From NCBI RefSeq assembly GCF_001598415.1, contig NZ_BCYX01000019.1, positions 30,082 to 94,081 of the forward strand: a stretch of 64,000 nucleotides of DNA, read 5' to 3'. Shown in pieces: positions 33,539 to 41,780 of this stretch. The notes under the pieces were generated by a model. The model worked only from the letters and a program-made list of their open reading frames with translations. It did not search any database and was not told where the DNA came from. A program made the translations under genes and the position numbers. Position 1 is the first letter of the stretch, and each line of letters opens with the position of its first letter. This DNA comes from Sphingomonas mali NBRC 15500. GTDB taxonomy: Bacteria > Pseudomonadota > Alphaproteobacteria > Sphingomonadales > Sphingomonadaceae.

Positions 33539-35619
33539 GCGTACGCATGGCGCTCGCCGTCGCCTTGCTCCTGGCGCCGGCGACGGCATGGGCGGCCCCG
33601 GCCTGTGCCGACCTGATGCCGTCCGGCGCGGGCTTCCCCGTCCGCGACCTGGTACCCGAGGACCTCGTCCGGCTGCGCGATATCGGCCCGGTCGACAACA
33701 ACCAGCAATATGAAGGGCTGTTCTCGGTCTCGCCGGACGGAACCCACGCCGCGTTCCAGCTCCGGCGCGGGGACCCGACCACCAACAGCTTCTGCGTCGC
33801 GATGCTGGTGGTCGACCTCCGCCCAGGGGGAGCGGCGACGGTGGTCGATCGTGGCGGTGACTTCCTGCGGCTGCGCTATGATTTCCGGGGCAGGGCGAGC
33901 TTTCCGAGCGGGTTCACCGATCCGATCACGCCGCGCTGGTCGCCGGACGGCAAATGGATCGTCTATCGCCGGCGGGACGGTGGTGCCGTCCAGCTGTGGC
34001 GCGCCCAGACGGATGGCAGCGGCAGCAAGGCGATCACGAACAGCATCGACGATATCGACGACTTTCGCTTCACGGCGGACGGACGCGGCATCGTCTATGC
34101 GAGCAAGCCCGAGCTGCGAGGGGCGCTCGCCGCGATCGACCGCGAGGGATTGTCGGGATTCCATTATGACGATCGCTTCGCGCCCTCCGCGAGCGACCGG
34201 CCCTTCGCTCCGGCGCCGATCGCCCGGGCCGTCCGGGTCCTCGACCTGGCAAACGGCGCGACGCGGCCGGCGACATCCAGCGAAGCCGCGCTGCTCGACC
34301 AGCCGTCGATGCGGGAAGGCAGCTGGACGGTGGCGCGGGCGCCGTCCGGCGCCACCGCATCGGTGCGGGTACCGCCGGACGCCCTCTTTTCCGAGCGCGG
34401 ACGGCTCACCGTCGCCGAAGGTGGCCGCAGCTTCTCGTGCCCGGCGCCGGAATGCGCGGATGCGAGCTACCCATGGTGGACGCGCGGCAAGGTTCGCTTC
34501 CTCCGGCACGAAGGCTGGGCGAACAGCGTTACCGCCATCTACGAATGGACGCCGGGCGCGCGGGACGTGCGACGCCTCTATGCCACCGAGGACCTATTCC
34601 TCGGCTGTGTGCCGACCGGCGAGACGCTCATCTGCCTGCGCGAAGGCTCGACCCAGCCGCGCCGGCTCGAGCGCCTCGACCCTGGCAGCGGGCGGCGCGA
34701 CGTGATCTTCGATCCCAATCCGGAATTCGCGCACCTCCGGCTCGGCAAGGTCGAGCGGCTGCGCTCGCGCAACAGCTTCGGCGCGGAATCGTTCGCCGAC
34801 CTGGTGCTGCCGGTCGATTACAGGCCGGGCACGCGCTACCCGCTGGTCGTGGTCCAATATGTCTCGCGCGGCTTTCTGCGTGGCGGCACCGGCGACGACT
34901 ATCCGATCCAGGCATTCGCCAATCGCGGCTATGCGGTGCTGAGTGTCGACCGGCCGCGGGAGATCGGGCTGCGAGGCACCAGCGACTTCGAGAAGGCCAG
35001 CCGGATCGATCTCAAGGACTTCGCCGACCGGCGCAGCGTGCTCGAGGCGGTCGAGGCGCCGGTCCGGGTCGCGATCGCGCGCGGCATCGCCGACCCCGCC
35101 CGCATCGGCATCACCGGGCTGAGCGACGGATCGTCGACCGCGGGCTTCGCGCTTCTCCACAGCAAGCTGTTCTCGGCCTATGCGATGAGCAGTTGCTGCT
35201 GGGACACGAACCTGGCGATGCGGGTCGGCCCGAGCGCGGCCCGGATCTTCTACGCCATGGGCTACCCCAAGACCGTCGACCAGAGTCAGGCCGCGACCGC
35301 CTTCTGGAAGGAGATCGCATTCACGCCCAATGCCGGACGCATCCGGGCCCCGATCCTCGTCCAGGTGGCGGACACCGAATATCTGAGCGCGCTCCAGACC
35401 TTCACCGTGCTTCGCGAGCTCGGCCGCCCAATCGACATGTACGTCTTTCCCGACGAATATCACGTCAAATGGCAGCCGGCACACCGGCTCGCGGTCTACA
35501 CGCGATCGATCGACTGGTTCGATTATTGGTTGAGCGGGATCAGGCCGTCCGGCCGCGAGGCGGAGGTCGCGCGCTGGGATGCGCTGCGGCGTGAGGCCGC
35601 GGCTCCTGACCCGAGATGA
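33532..35619 (+). CDS. Lasso-peptide isopeptidase (S9-like, AtxE-type)
   Basis: This 695-aa protein has a signal peptide (MALAVALLLAPATAWA) and overlaps the receptor gene by 7 bases. The N-terminal half is a WD/beta-propeller-like domain (SVSPDGTHAAFQLR; TPRWSPDGKWIVYRR). The C-terminal half is an alpha/beta-hydrolase of the prolyl-oligopeptidase family with nucleophile GLSDGSS (Ser near residue 530) and a catalytic His in DEYHVKW (near 644). In astexin-, caulosegnin- and sphingonodin-type loci such enzymes open the macrolactam ring of imported lasso peptide. Two Cys in MSSCCWDTN after the nucleophile are also seen in relatives. The position beside TonB receptor and lasso A/B/C supports this over a general peptidase. 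Confidence 0.85.
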   Translation: MVSVRMALAVALLLAPATAWAAPACADLMPSGAGFPVRDLVPEDLVRLRDIGPVDNNQQYEGLFSVSPDGTHAAFQLRRGDPTTNSFCVAMLVVDLRPGGAATVVDRGGDFLRLRYDFRGRASFPSGFTDPITPRWSPDGKWIVYRRRDGGAVQLWRAQTDGSGSKAITNSIDDIDDFRFTADGRGIVYASKPELRGALAAIDREGLSGFHYDDRFAPSASDRPFAPAPIARAVRVLDLANGATRPATSSEAALLDQPSMREGSWTVARAPSGATASVRVPPDALFSERGRLTVAEGGRSFSCPAPECADASYPWWTRGKVRFLRHEGWANSVTAIYEWTPGARDVRRLYATEDLFLGCVPTGETLICLREGSTQPRRLERLDPGSGRRDVIFDPNPEFAHLRLGKVERLRSRNSFGAESFADLVLPVDYRPGTRYPLVVVQYVSRGFLRGGTGDDYPIQAFANRGYAVLSVDRPREIGLRGTSDFEKASRIDLKDFADRRSVLEAVEAPVRVAIARGIADPARIGITGLSDGSSTAGFALLHSKLFSAYAMSSCCWDTNLAMRVGPSAARIFYAMGYPKTVDQSQAATAFWKEIAFTPNAGRIRAPILVQVADTEYLSALQTFTVLRELGRPIDMYVFPDEYHVKWQPAHRLAVYTRSIDWFDYWLSGIRPSGREAEVARWDALRREAAAPDPR

Positions 35620-35659
35620 CGCGTCGGTGGTCGTCCGGCCCGCGCTTGCACGCCTGCCG

Positions 35660-37393
35660 TCATGACCACCGTCCGGCCCAGGCCTCCGCGTTGATCAGCT
35701 CGAGCAGGCGCACATTCTCCTCGCTGGTCGTCGCGCGATCGGCACGGAGAGTCTCGTCGACCGCGTCCGGATCGAGGATCCGGTGCGCGGCGAGCCGGCC
35801 GCCCAGCAGGCGCTCGCGCAGTTCCTGGCGCTTGCGTCGGACGATCTCGCCGCAAAACGGATCGGGCGTGCCCTTGACCTTCCGCTCGACGATCGCCTGG
35901 GGAAGCATGCCGGCAAAGGCGGTCCGCGCCATGGCGCGGTCGCGCCCGCCCTCGCGCCACTGCCAGCTCGGTATCGACAGACAGACTTCGATGATTGGCT
36001 GGGACAGAAGCGGGTTGACCAGATGCGCGATGCGGCCGCGGTCGGACTCGAGGTTGGGATGGGCGCGCGCGATCCCCGCGATATGGACTGCCTTGCCGGG
36101 AAGGACCCATGCCGGTGCCTCGAGCCAGGGGTGGACAAGCGGGAAATCCCGTAGCGACGCGATCAGCTCGGGATGGAGCAGGGCCGGGCTCGGCTTCCAG
36201 CGATAGGCGGGCGGTTGCCTGGCGATGCGCGTGGCGGCGCGAACCACGCGCAGCGGCCCCGCGCCGGTCTGGCGGCAGATGTCGCGCAAGGTGGCGAACG
36301 CGCCCGCGCCCGGCCCCTCGTGTAGCGCCCGGTCGGCCAGCGCTACCGCCGATTGCGAGAAGCCGAAGACATTGTCGCCGCCATTGCCGCTGAAAAAGGC
36401 GTCGGCGCCAACCCGCGCGGCGACCGCCCGGTGCGCCGCCTCATAAGGTTGCGCCTCGGCCCGGCCGATCGGGCGCGGCAAATGCGCGCCCAGCGCGTGC
36501 CCGAGGTCGACGGCACCGAGGTCGTAGCGCCATTCGGCGAGCGGCAGGCCGAGCGCCTCGCACAGCAGCGCCGCATAGCTACGCTCGTCGCCTGCGGGAT
36601 CGTCGGTATGGAGCGTAAGGCAGGTGGCGGCGCGCTTCGAGCGGGCAAGGCAGGCCGCCACGATCGACGAGTCGAGCCCGCCGGACAGGCTGAGCAGCGG
36701 ACGGCGATAGAGCGACGACCATGCGGAGACGCAGTGCTCGACCGTCCGCCGCAGCCGCTCGGACGTCGCCGCCCGCTCCTCGCTCGCGCACGGCTCGACG
36801 AACGCCCAGGGCGACCACCCCGGCGCCGGCCGCTCGGCGTGCCCTTCCAGGATGATAGCGGTGCCGGCGAGCAGCGTGGTGATGCCGGTGAGCGCGGACT
36901 CCACCATGGGAAGCCCGCAGGAGTAGAGCATCCGGCCGAGCGCATCCCACGCGATGCCGGCCGGCGTCATGCCCGCTGCGGCGAGCAGATCGAGGTCCGA
37001 GGCGAGGGCAGCGATCTCGCCGATGCGGGCGCGGTAACAGGGAAGGGCGCCCGACGGATCGCGCAGAATCTCGACGGCGTCCCCTTTGACCCAGGCGCTC
37101 ACATAGCCGCCCCAATGCGAGCTGAGGAGTTCCTGGCTGCCCCCGTGTGTGAGCGTGTCGCGTTCCGCTTCCTCGAATCCGGTGATCGCGCGCGGCGCGC
37201 CGTGGCGGGGGAACAGCGTGCCGACCACCCCGCCGTCCGCGCCCATGTCGAGGAAACCGCAGGCCGCGTCGACCAGGACGGCCAATGGCGGCGTGGCGCG
37301 GGCAAGGCGTAAGCCTTGCGCCTCGGCGATGCGTCCGGCGCGGGCGGCGAAGCCGTCGCCCCCTCCGACCAGGATCAGGTATCGCGGTCTCAC
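35660..37393 (-). CDS. Lasso-peptide macrolactam synthetase C (asparagine synthetase-like)
   Basis: This 577-aa protein starts with the GTG at 37393 that overlaps the B stop. The N-terminal glutaminase-like domain lacks the catalytic Cys2 of true asparagine synthetases, as usual in lasso cyclases. The synthetase half has the PP-loop LSLSGGLDSSIVAA (about residue 235) that adenylates the Asp/Glu side chain. A second motif region is FSGNGGDNVFGFSQ, and the end segment KVKGTPDPFCGEIVRRKRQE is family-typical. It joins the amine of core Gly1 to an acidic side chain. Order A-B-C matches mcjABC. No ABC transporter (D) gene follows. Confidence 0.9.
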   Translation of the reverse strand: MRPRYLILVGGGDGFAARAGRIAEAQGLRLARATPPLAVLVDAACGFLDMGADGGVVGTLFPRHGAPRAITGFEEAERDTLTHGGSQELLSSHWGGYVSAWVKGDAVEILRDPSGALPCYRARIGEIAALASDLDLLAAAGMTPAGIAWDALGRMLYSCGLPMVESALTGITTLLAGTAIILEGHAERPAPGWSPWAFVEPCASEERAATSERLRRTVEHCVSAWSSLYRRPLLSLSGGLDSSIVAACLARSKRAATCLTLHTDDPAGDERSYAALLCEALGLPLAEWRYDLGAVDLGHALGAHLPRPIGRAEAQPYEAAHRAVAARVGADAFFSGNGGDNVFGFSQSAVALADRALHEGPGAGAFATLRDICRQTGAGPLRVVRAATRIARQPPAYRWKPSPALLHPELIASLRDFPLVHPWLEAPAWVLPGKAVHIAGIARAHPNLESDRGRIAHLVNPLLSQPIIEVCLSIPSWQWREGGRDRAMARTAFAGMLPQAIVERKVKGTPDPFCGEIVRRKRQELRERLLGGRLAAHRILDPDAVDETLRADRATTSEENVRLLELINAEAWAGRWS

Positions 37394-38043
37394 GCGACCA
37401 CCAGGATCGGGGTGTAGAGCCTGACCACCTCGAGATCGCCCGTGACGACGGCGTCTCCCGACTGGACCCAGCAATGCGCGGCGAACGGGCTGAGGCGCAC
37501 GCCGAAGACCAGCGCGGCGGCCTGGTCGAGCCGGTCGCACAGGCGCCGCGCCGCGATCGCCCTTGGAAGGCACTGGTCGTGCGCCCGCAGAATAGCGGCG
37601 CTCGCCGCGAAGGCTCCCGCGACCCGGCGCAGGCGCGCTTCATCCCGGTCATTCGCGGTCATGACGAGACGACGGGCCTCGATCCCGGAGATAATGGTCG
37701 AAAGCGGCGATCGCGCCAGTGCGCGGCGAGCGCCGAGCTGGAGGACGACCGCTGCCGCGATGTCACGAACGGTTTGCCTGCGTGGAAGGTCGGTCGCCAG
37801 GTCGAGGGTCGGCGCCGCATGGCTGGTCGCCGCGACCGGTTCTCGCGCGTCGGGCTCGGCGACGCCGCAGGCAACGAGCCGCGCCAGGTCGGCGGGGGTG
37901 GGCGCTTCTCCCGCGGCCCAGCGCCGGAAGGACAGGTCGAGCGCCTCGGGAAGGCAGAAATAGCGATCGCGCGCCAGATCCAGGAACACGGCCTGGCGGG
38001 CACAGAGGCACCAGGCGATGCCGGCGCGATCGATGGGCGGCAT
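37390..38043 (-). CDS. Lasso-peptide leader peptidase B (RRE-protease fusion)
   Basis: This 217-aa protein combines an N-terminal RiPP recognition element (residues ~1-70, FLDLARDRYFCLPEALDLSF) with a C-terminal transglutaminase-like Cys protease (B2). Candidate triad: Cys158 (HDQCLPRA), His190 (PFAAHCWV), Asp203 or Asp197. The Cys-His spacing of 32 is, from memory, that of McjB. It binds the leader of the precursor and removes it after the Thr-Lys pair. Start ATG 38043; the stop overlaps gene C. A 10-bp hairpin separates it from gene A, likely lowering B and C expression relative to A. Confidence 0.88.
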   Translation of the reverse strand: MPPIDRAGIAWCLCARQAVFLDLARDRYFCLPEALDLSFRRWAAGEAPTPADLARLVACGVAEPDAREPVAATSHAAPTLDLATDLPRRQTVRDIAAAVVLQLGARRALARSPLSTIISGIEARRLVMTANDRDEARLRRVAGAFAASAAILRAHDQCLPRAIAARRLCDRLDQAAALVFGVRLSPFAAHCWVQSGDAVVTGDLEVVRLYTPILVVA

Positions 38044-38062
38044 GGTGATGTCACCAGGAAAC

Positions 38063-38088
38063 GGTGCGTGCCCCGGAGGGCACGCACC
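38063..38088 (-). terminator. Intercistronic hairpin between lasso A and B
   Basis: Perfect 10-bp stem (GGTGCGTGCC pairing with GGCACGCACC) with a 6-base loop, in the 52-base gap between the A stop and the B start. It lacks a T-run, so it would act as an attenuator or as a stabiliser of the A message rather than a full terminator. Confidence 0.6.
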
Positions 38089-38095
38089 AGGCTGG

Positions 38096-38221
38096 TCAGT
38101 CGTCGCTGAGGCCGAACGGCTTCAGCTGGCCGTTGTCCTGGTCGGGGCCGCCGACGATAAGGCCCTTGGTCTCGACGCTCACGGCGCCGAGCTCGATCGT
38201 GTCTTCGTGTTCGCGGTTCAT
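38096..38221 (-). CDS. Lasso-peptide precursor A (41 aa), sphingonodin-like
   Basis: This small gene is directly upstream of lasso B. The ATG at 38221 follows GGAG with good spacing. The leader is residues 1-19 and ends in ETK: Thr18 is at the required penultimate position. The predicted core is residues 20-41 (22 aa), beginning GLIVGGPD and ending FGLSDD. Gly1 plus Asp8 would give an 8-residue macrolactam ring, leaving a 14-residue loop and tail. Candidate steric plugs are Lys15, Phe17 and Leu19. I calculate a neutral monoisotopic mass of about 2223.1 Da for the cyclised core (22 residues, minus one water relative to the linear peptide). The FGLSDD ending is, from memory, shared with sphingonodin I. 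The short length explains why ordinary gene calling misses it. Confidence 0.92.
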   Translation of the reverse strand: MNREHEDTIELGAVSVETKGLIVGGPDQDNGQLKPFGLSDD

Positions 38222-38279
38222 GGCTTTTCTCCAGTTGGGAAATGTCATGGCCATGACCATCCGACTGTAGCGCGCTTCG

Positions 38280-38310
38280 CGGTTATAAGAATCTTATAAT
38301 CCGGTTATAA
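38280..38310 (-). promoter_or_regulatory. Palindrome and direct repeats upstream of lasso A
   Basis: TTATAAGA-A-TCTTATAA (38283-38299) is a perfect 8+1+8 palindrome. CGGTTATAA occurs twice as a direct repeat at 38280-38288 and 38302-38310, 22 bases apart, about two helical turns. The block is strikingly AT-rich and lies 60-90 bases before the precursor start. It probably contains the A promoter and/or operator. The rest of 38222-38536 holds no other convincing gene. Confidence 0.55.
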
Positions 38311-38536
38311 TTCGATTGTTTTCGAAGCAGCTTCTCGTGCCGCCGAAGCCGGGCGGGAAAAGCATGTCTTGGAACATGCGCCACCGCCTTTAGCCATCAG
38401 GCCTGGACATAGCGGTGGCCACCCGGCCGCACGGGTCTGTGCGACAAGCTGGCGGTTGATATATTGGCCCTGCGCGCGTCGGAAAACGCCGATTTCGCCC
38501 AAATTGGCTTTATCTTCAACGTGTTCGCCAGTCCGG

Positions 38537-39619
38537 CTAGCGCGGGGCCTCCCCCGGCGCGGCGCGGCGTTTGCCGATCGCCGCGGGATCGGGCGCTGCG
38601 CCACCCGCCGGCGCCAGCACGATCTCGCCGGGCCGGCTGGTGTCCACGTCCCGGCCGAACAGGGCGCCCAGCCGCCTGGCCAGCAGATCGGTGTCGTCGA
38701 CCCGGAATCGCCCGGACACGCGCTGGGCGGCGAGCGAGGCATCGGCCAGCCGGATCGGACGCGCGGTCCTCTGGTTCGCGAGCACGATCAGGTCGGCGAC
38801 GGGCGTTCCCGCGAACTCGCGCGCGGCCGCGGACGGCACCGCCTTCACGCCGATGGACGGAGCGGATATCGCGGCGACGTCCGGCCGCGCGACGAACGAG
38901 ACTCCCTCGCCGGCGGCTAGCCTGCGGACCGGCGCTGGCGGCGACGCCGGGGCGCGGGGCAGCGCGACATCGACCGTGCCCTGCAGGAGACGCACATCGA
39001 CCTTGCCCGAGTGCGTCAACGCGACCTCGAAGATCGTGCCCCGGGCGGTCACGCTGCCACCGCCGGCCGAGACGATGAAGGGACGCTGCTCGTGCGCGAC
39101 CTCGAAACGTGCCTGGCCTCGCGACAATCTCAGGTTGCGCCGGCCGCTCCCGATATCGACGTCCAGAAGGGTCTGGTCGCCGAGGCGCACGGTCGAGCCG
39201 TCGGCGAGCCGCACGACGCGTCCCTCGCCGGCGACCGTCGAGAGCCTGCGATGGTCGGTTGTGGCGACAATGGCGTCGCGCGGGGCCATGCCGGGTCCCG
39301 CGTGATCCAAGGCCACCCATCCGCCGATGCCAACCGCACAGGCGGCCAGGCTCGCCAGCGCCACCGCCAGTACGCCGTGTCGGCGGGTCGGCGCCGATGG
39401 CGGGATCGGTTCGTCCAGCTCCGCGAGCAGCTTTCCCATCGCGAAAATCTCGGACGCGCGGTTGTACGCGCTCCGGTGCGCGGGGTGCTCGGCCAGCCAT
39501 GCCTCGAATTCGGCGCGGCTGTCCTTGGCATCGGGGCTGCGCATCCGCGCGAACCAGTGCGCGGCCTCACGGGCGAGCGCCTCGCCGCCATCCTCCGCCC
39601 GGCCGCCGGCGATGGTCAT
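38537..39619 (-). CDS. FecR-family anti-sigma factor
   Basis: This 360-aa protein starts at ATG 39619, overlapping the sigma-factor stop. Residues 1-80 are the cytoplasmic sigma-binding domain (AREAAHWFARMRSPDAKDSR, then EFEAWLAEHPAHRSAYNRA). One membrane helix follows (VLAVALASLAACAVGIGGWV, ~86-105), then a periplasmic FecR domain (RRLSTVAGEGRVVRLADGST, GGGSVTARGTIFEV). The C-terminal domain (VSGRFRVDDTDLLARRLGAL) is of the DUF4974/STN type that meets the receptor STN domain. It relays ligand occupancy of the TonB receptor to the ECF sigma factor. Confidence 0.88.
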   Translation of the reverse strand: MTIAGGRAEDGGEALAREAAHWFARMRSPDAKDSRAEFEAWLAEHPAHRSAYNRASEIFAMGKLLAELDEPIPPSAPTRRHGVLAVALASLAACAVGIGGWVALDHAGPGMAPRDAIVATTDHRRLSTVAGEGRVVRLADGSTVRLGDQTLLDVDIGSGRRNLRLSRGQARFEVAHEQRPFIVSAGGGSVTARGTIFEVALTHSGKVDVRLLQGTVDVALPRAPASPPAPVRRLAAGEGVSFVARPDVAAISAPSIGVKAVPSAAAREFAGTPVADLIVLANQRTARPIRLADASLAAQRVSGRFRVDDTDLLARRLGALFGRDVDTSRPGEIVLAPAGGAAPDPAAIGKRRAAPGEAPR

Positions 39620-40197
39620 TGCCTCAGGTCCTTGCCGATCTTCACCAGCGCCTCGCCGACATGCCATTCCACGGTACGGATGCTGATGCCGAGCTGAGTC
39701 GCGATATCCTTGTAGCCCAGGCCATCGGTCCGGTGGAGCAGGAACACCTGGCGTGTGCGCGGCGGCAGCGCGTCGACGGCGGTCCGAAAACGCTCGCGCA
39801 TCTGTGCGAGCTCGATGGCGTCCTCCTGGGTTGCGCGGGTCGCGGGCTCGTTCGCCTCGTCGATCGGCATGTGCGGGGTGCGGTTCGAGACGCGGCGCGA
39901 CCGGTCGATGAGCAGGTTGCGGACGATCCGGTTGAGGAATGCCTCGGGCTGGCGCAGGCCCTCGCGTGCGCCCGAGCCGAGTAGGCGCGCGAACGCGTCC
40001 TGCACCAGGTCGTTCGCGTCCTCGGTCGAGCGCAGGCGCGCATCGAGCCATCGCCGCAGGCGAGGTGCCTGCTCGCGGTAGAGCATGTCGAAGCGTGCCT
40101 CACCGGTGCCGCCGTCTCGGGGCGACGGGTCGGCGTCGTCAATCGGCCGCCGCATCGCGTTACCGCGAGCAGCTGGCGCCGCGCGGGGCGCGGACAT
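39616..40197 (-). CDS. FecI-family ECF sigma factor
   Basis: This 193-aa ECF sigma factor (from ATG 40197; ATG 40155 is an alternative). Region 2 is RFDMLYREQAPRLRRWLDAR followed by LRSTEDANDLVQDAFARLLG; region 4 is LPPRTRQVFLLHRTDGLGYK then DIATQLGISIRTVEWHVGEA. It should be released by the FecR partner when the receptor is engaged and then drive receptor/isopeptidase and perhaps precursor transcription. The gene pair is divergent from the small region-4 gene at 40.56 kb. Confidence 0.9.
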   Translation of the reverse strand: MSAPRAAPAARGNAMRRPIDDADPSPRDGGTGEARFDMLYREQAPRLRRWLDARLRSTEDANDLVQDAFARLLGSGAREGLRQPEAFLNRIVRNLLIDRSRRVSNRTPHMPIDEANEPATRATQEDAIELAQMRERFRTAVDALPPRTRQVFLLHRTDGLGYKDIATQLGISIRTVEWHVGEALVKIGKDLRQ

Positions 40198-40209
40198 GGA
40201 AAGTCGATC

Positions 40210-40230
40210 GCACGAGAGCCTGTCTCGTGC
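40210..40230 (-). promoter_or_regulatory. Hairpin GCACGAGA-N5-TCTCGTGC upstream of the ECF sigma gene
   Basis: A perfect 8-bp inverted repeat with a 5-base centre, 13-33 bases upstream of the sigma-factor start. It could be an operator or a structured leader that limits translation. The surrounding 365-base gap (40198-40563) is GC-rich and has no convincing gene. Confidence 0.35.
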
Positions 40231-40563
40231 CGGGCAATGCCTCGGATATTACCCCCGACCGAAAGGGCCGGAAGCGCTTGATGCCTGGCGGTCAGTCCGC
40301 AGCGGGCCGCCGGCCTTGAACCGCGCTGCGCGAACGATTCTGCGTCAGTTCGCGGGCGTTCGCAACACCCCCAATGGCCGGCCCGATCGCTCCCCGGCCA
40401 GCCGTGACCGGGCGCCGCGTGTCGGGCGCGCCGCGGCGCCCCGCAACCCGGCGATGCCGGGTGCTCCGCTCACGCTTCGCCCCTGCGGTGCGGGGCCCCC
40501 GCTTGTGACGCGCCCGCTGTGCGTCGCCGCCGGTCCCCTTGGCCGGCGGGAAGGAGCGTTTCG

Positions 40564-40806
40564 ATGTCCGATATTGATGCGAGACTGGTTGCCCGCATGG
40601 GTGCCGCCGTTGCCGCGCTGCCCGAGCCCGAGCAGGCGGTGTTCGTGCTCCATGCGATCGACGAATATGACTATGCCACGGTCGCCGCGCGGCTAGGCGT
40701 GGATCTGGCCGAGGTCGAACGGCTGCTCGCGAGCGCGCTCGTCCTGCTCGCCCGCCACCTCGCGGGGGACGGCGCTGACGAGGGACCGGTCCGAAATGGC
40801 GCATGA
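40564..40806 (+). CDS. Small sigma-70 region-4-like protein
   Basis: This 80-aa protein is preceded by GGGAAGGAG and starts at ATG 40564. It consists of one helix-turn-helix of sigma region-4 type: LPEPEQAVFVLHAIDEYDYA, then TVAARLGVDLAEVERLLASA. Region 2 and a -10 binding domain are absent. Such orphan region-4 proteins may modulate sigma factors or simply be RNA-polymerase-binding regulators. It neighbours the lasso ECF sigma gene, in divergent orientation; a functional link is inference. It overlaps an upstream start option of the next gene. Confidence 0.65.
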   Translation: MSDIDARLVARMGAAVAALPEPEQAVFVLHAIDEYDYATVAARLGVDLAEVERLLASALVLLARHLAGDGADEGPVRNGA

Positions 40807-40856
40807 TCGCGCTCCCGGCGGTTGCATCGCCGTCGCGGCGCTCTAGGATTCCGGCG

Positions 40857-41780
40857 ATGCGCACCGATCTCGATCATCTGCCCCCCGCCAAGCAGCGCGA
40901 GCTCGAGCGCGTGGTGCAGATCCTGTTCGAGGAGCTCGGCGACGCGACCGCGATCGCGACCTCGGACTGGAAGAAGCAGGCGCGCATTCTCAAGGTCATT
41001 CTCTACGGCAGCTATGCCCGGGGCGGCTGGGTCGACGAGCCGCACACGGCCAAGGGATACCAGTCCGACTTCGACCTGCTGATCATCGTCAACCATGAAA
41101 AGCTGACCGACCGCGCCGCCTTCTGGTCGACGGCCGAGGATCGGCTCAACCGCGAACTGGCGGTCACCAAGACGCTGCGCACGCCGGTCAACTTCATCGT
41201 CCACACGCTGCACGAGGTGAACGACGGGCTGGCGCACGGGCGGTACTTTTTCATGGATGTCGTCCGCGACGGGATCGCGCTGTACGAGAGCGACAGCACC
41301 GAACTGCATGAGCCCAAGCCCAAGACGCCACGGCAGGCGCTGGCGATGGCGCAGGAATATTTCGCGGAATGGTTCCCTGCGGCCGCTGGTCGTCTCGACA
41401 CGGCGAAGTACGTTCTAGGTCAAGGGCGCCTCAAAGAAGCGGCGTTCGACCTCCACCAGACCTCTGAGTTCCTGTACCACTGCGTGCTGCTGGTGTGCAC
41501 CTTCTACACGCCGCACGTTCACAATCTCGGTTTTCTCCGGACGCAGGCAGAACGGATCGATCCGCGATTGATTGATGCGTGGCCGCGCGACACCCGCGTG
41601 GATCGCGGACGCTTCGAGAAGCTGAAAGCCGCGTACGTCAAGGCGCGGTACTCGAAGCACTATCGCATCAGCAATGAGGAACTGGCCTGGCTTCGGGAGC
41701 GCGTGGAGGAGCTGGGTCGCACCGTGCAGGTGATCTGCGAGGAGCATATCGCCGCGCTTAAACGGAGTGCGGCTGCCTAG
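40857..41780 (+). CDS. Nucleotidyltransferase-HEPN fusion protein
   Basis: This 307-aa protein has an N-terminal minimal nucleotidyltransferase domain: VILYGSYARGGWVDEPHTAK then GYQSDFDLLIIV (GS-x-x-RG and D-x-D catalytic motif). A C-terminal HEPN helical bundle begins about residue 165 (ALAMAQEYFAEWFPAAAGRL, DLHQTSEFLYHCVLLV). In two-gene MNT/HEPN toxin-antitoxin systems the domains are separate; here they are one chain. No canonical R-x(4-6)-H RNase motif is seen; the nearest is RYSKH. ATG 40857 is chosen because homology starts there; ATG 40803 would couple it to the preceding gene. Confidence 0.78.
   Translation: MRTDLDHLPPAKQRELERVVQILFEELGDATAIATSDWKKQARILKVILYGSYARGGWVDEPHTAKGYQSDFDLLIIVNHEKLTDRAAFWSTAEDRLNRELAVTKTLRTPVNFIVHTLHEVNDGLAHGRYFFMDVVRDGIALYESDSTELHEPKPKTPRQALAMAQEYFAEWFPAAAGRLDTAKYVLGQGRLKEAAFDLHQTSEFLYHCVLLVCTFYTPHVHNLGFLRTQAERIDPRLIDAWPRDTRVDRGRFEKLKAAYVKARYSKHYRISNEELAWLRERVEELGRTVQVICEEHIAALKRSAAA

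Noticed and set aside
35620..35670. Terminator between the convergent isopeptidase and cyclase genes
   Set aside because: GGTGGTC and GACCACC arms exist but are about 30 bases apart with no T-run, so the hairpin is not convincing.
38338..38430. A 30-codon minus-strand frame (MAKGGGACSKTCF...) as a second precursor peptide
   Set aside because: No ribosome-binding site, no leader-like sequence with a penultimate Thr and no Gly/Asp ring pattern.
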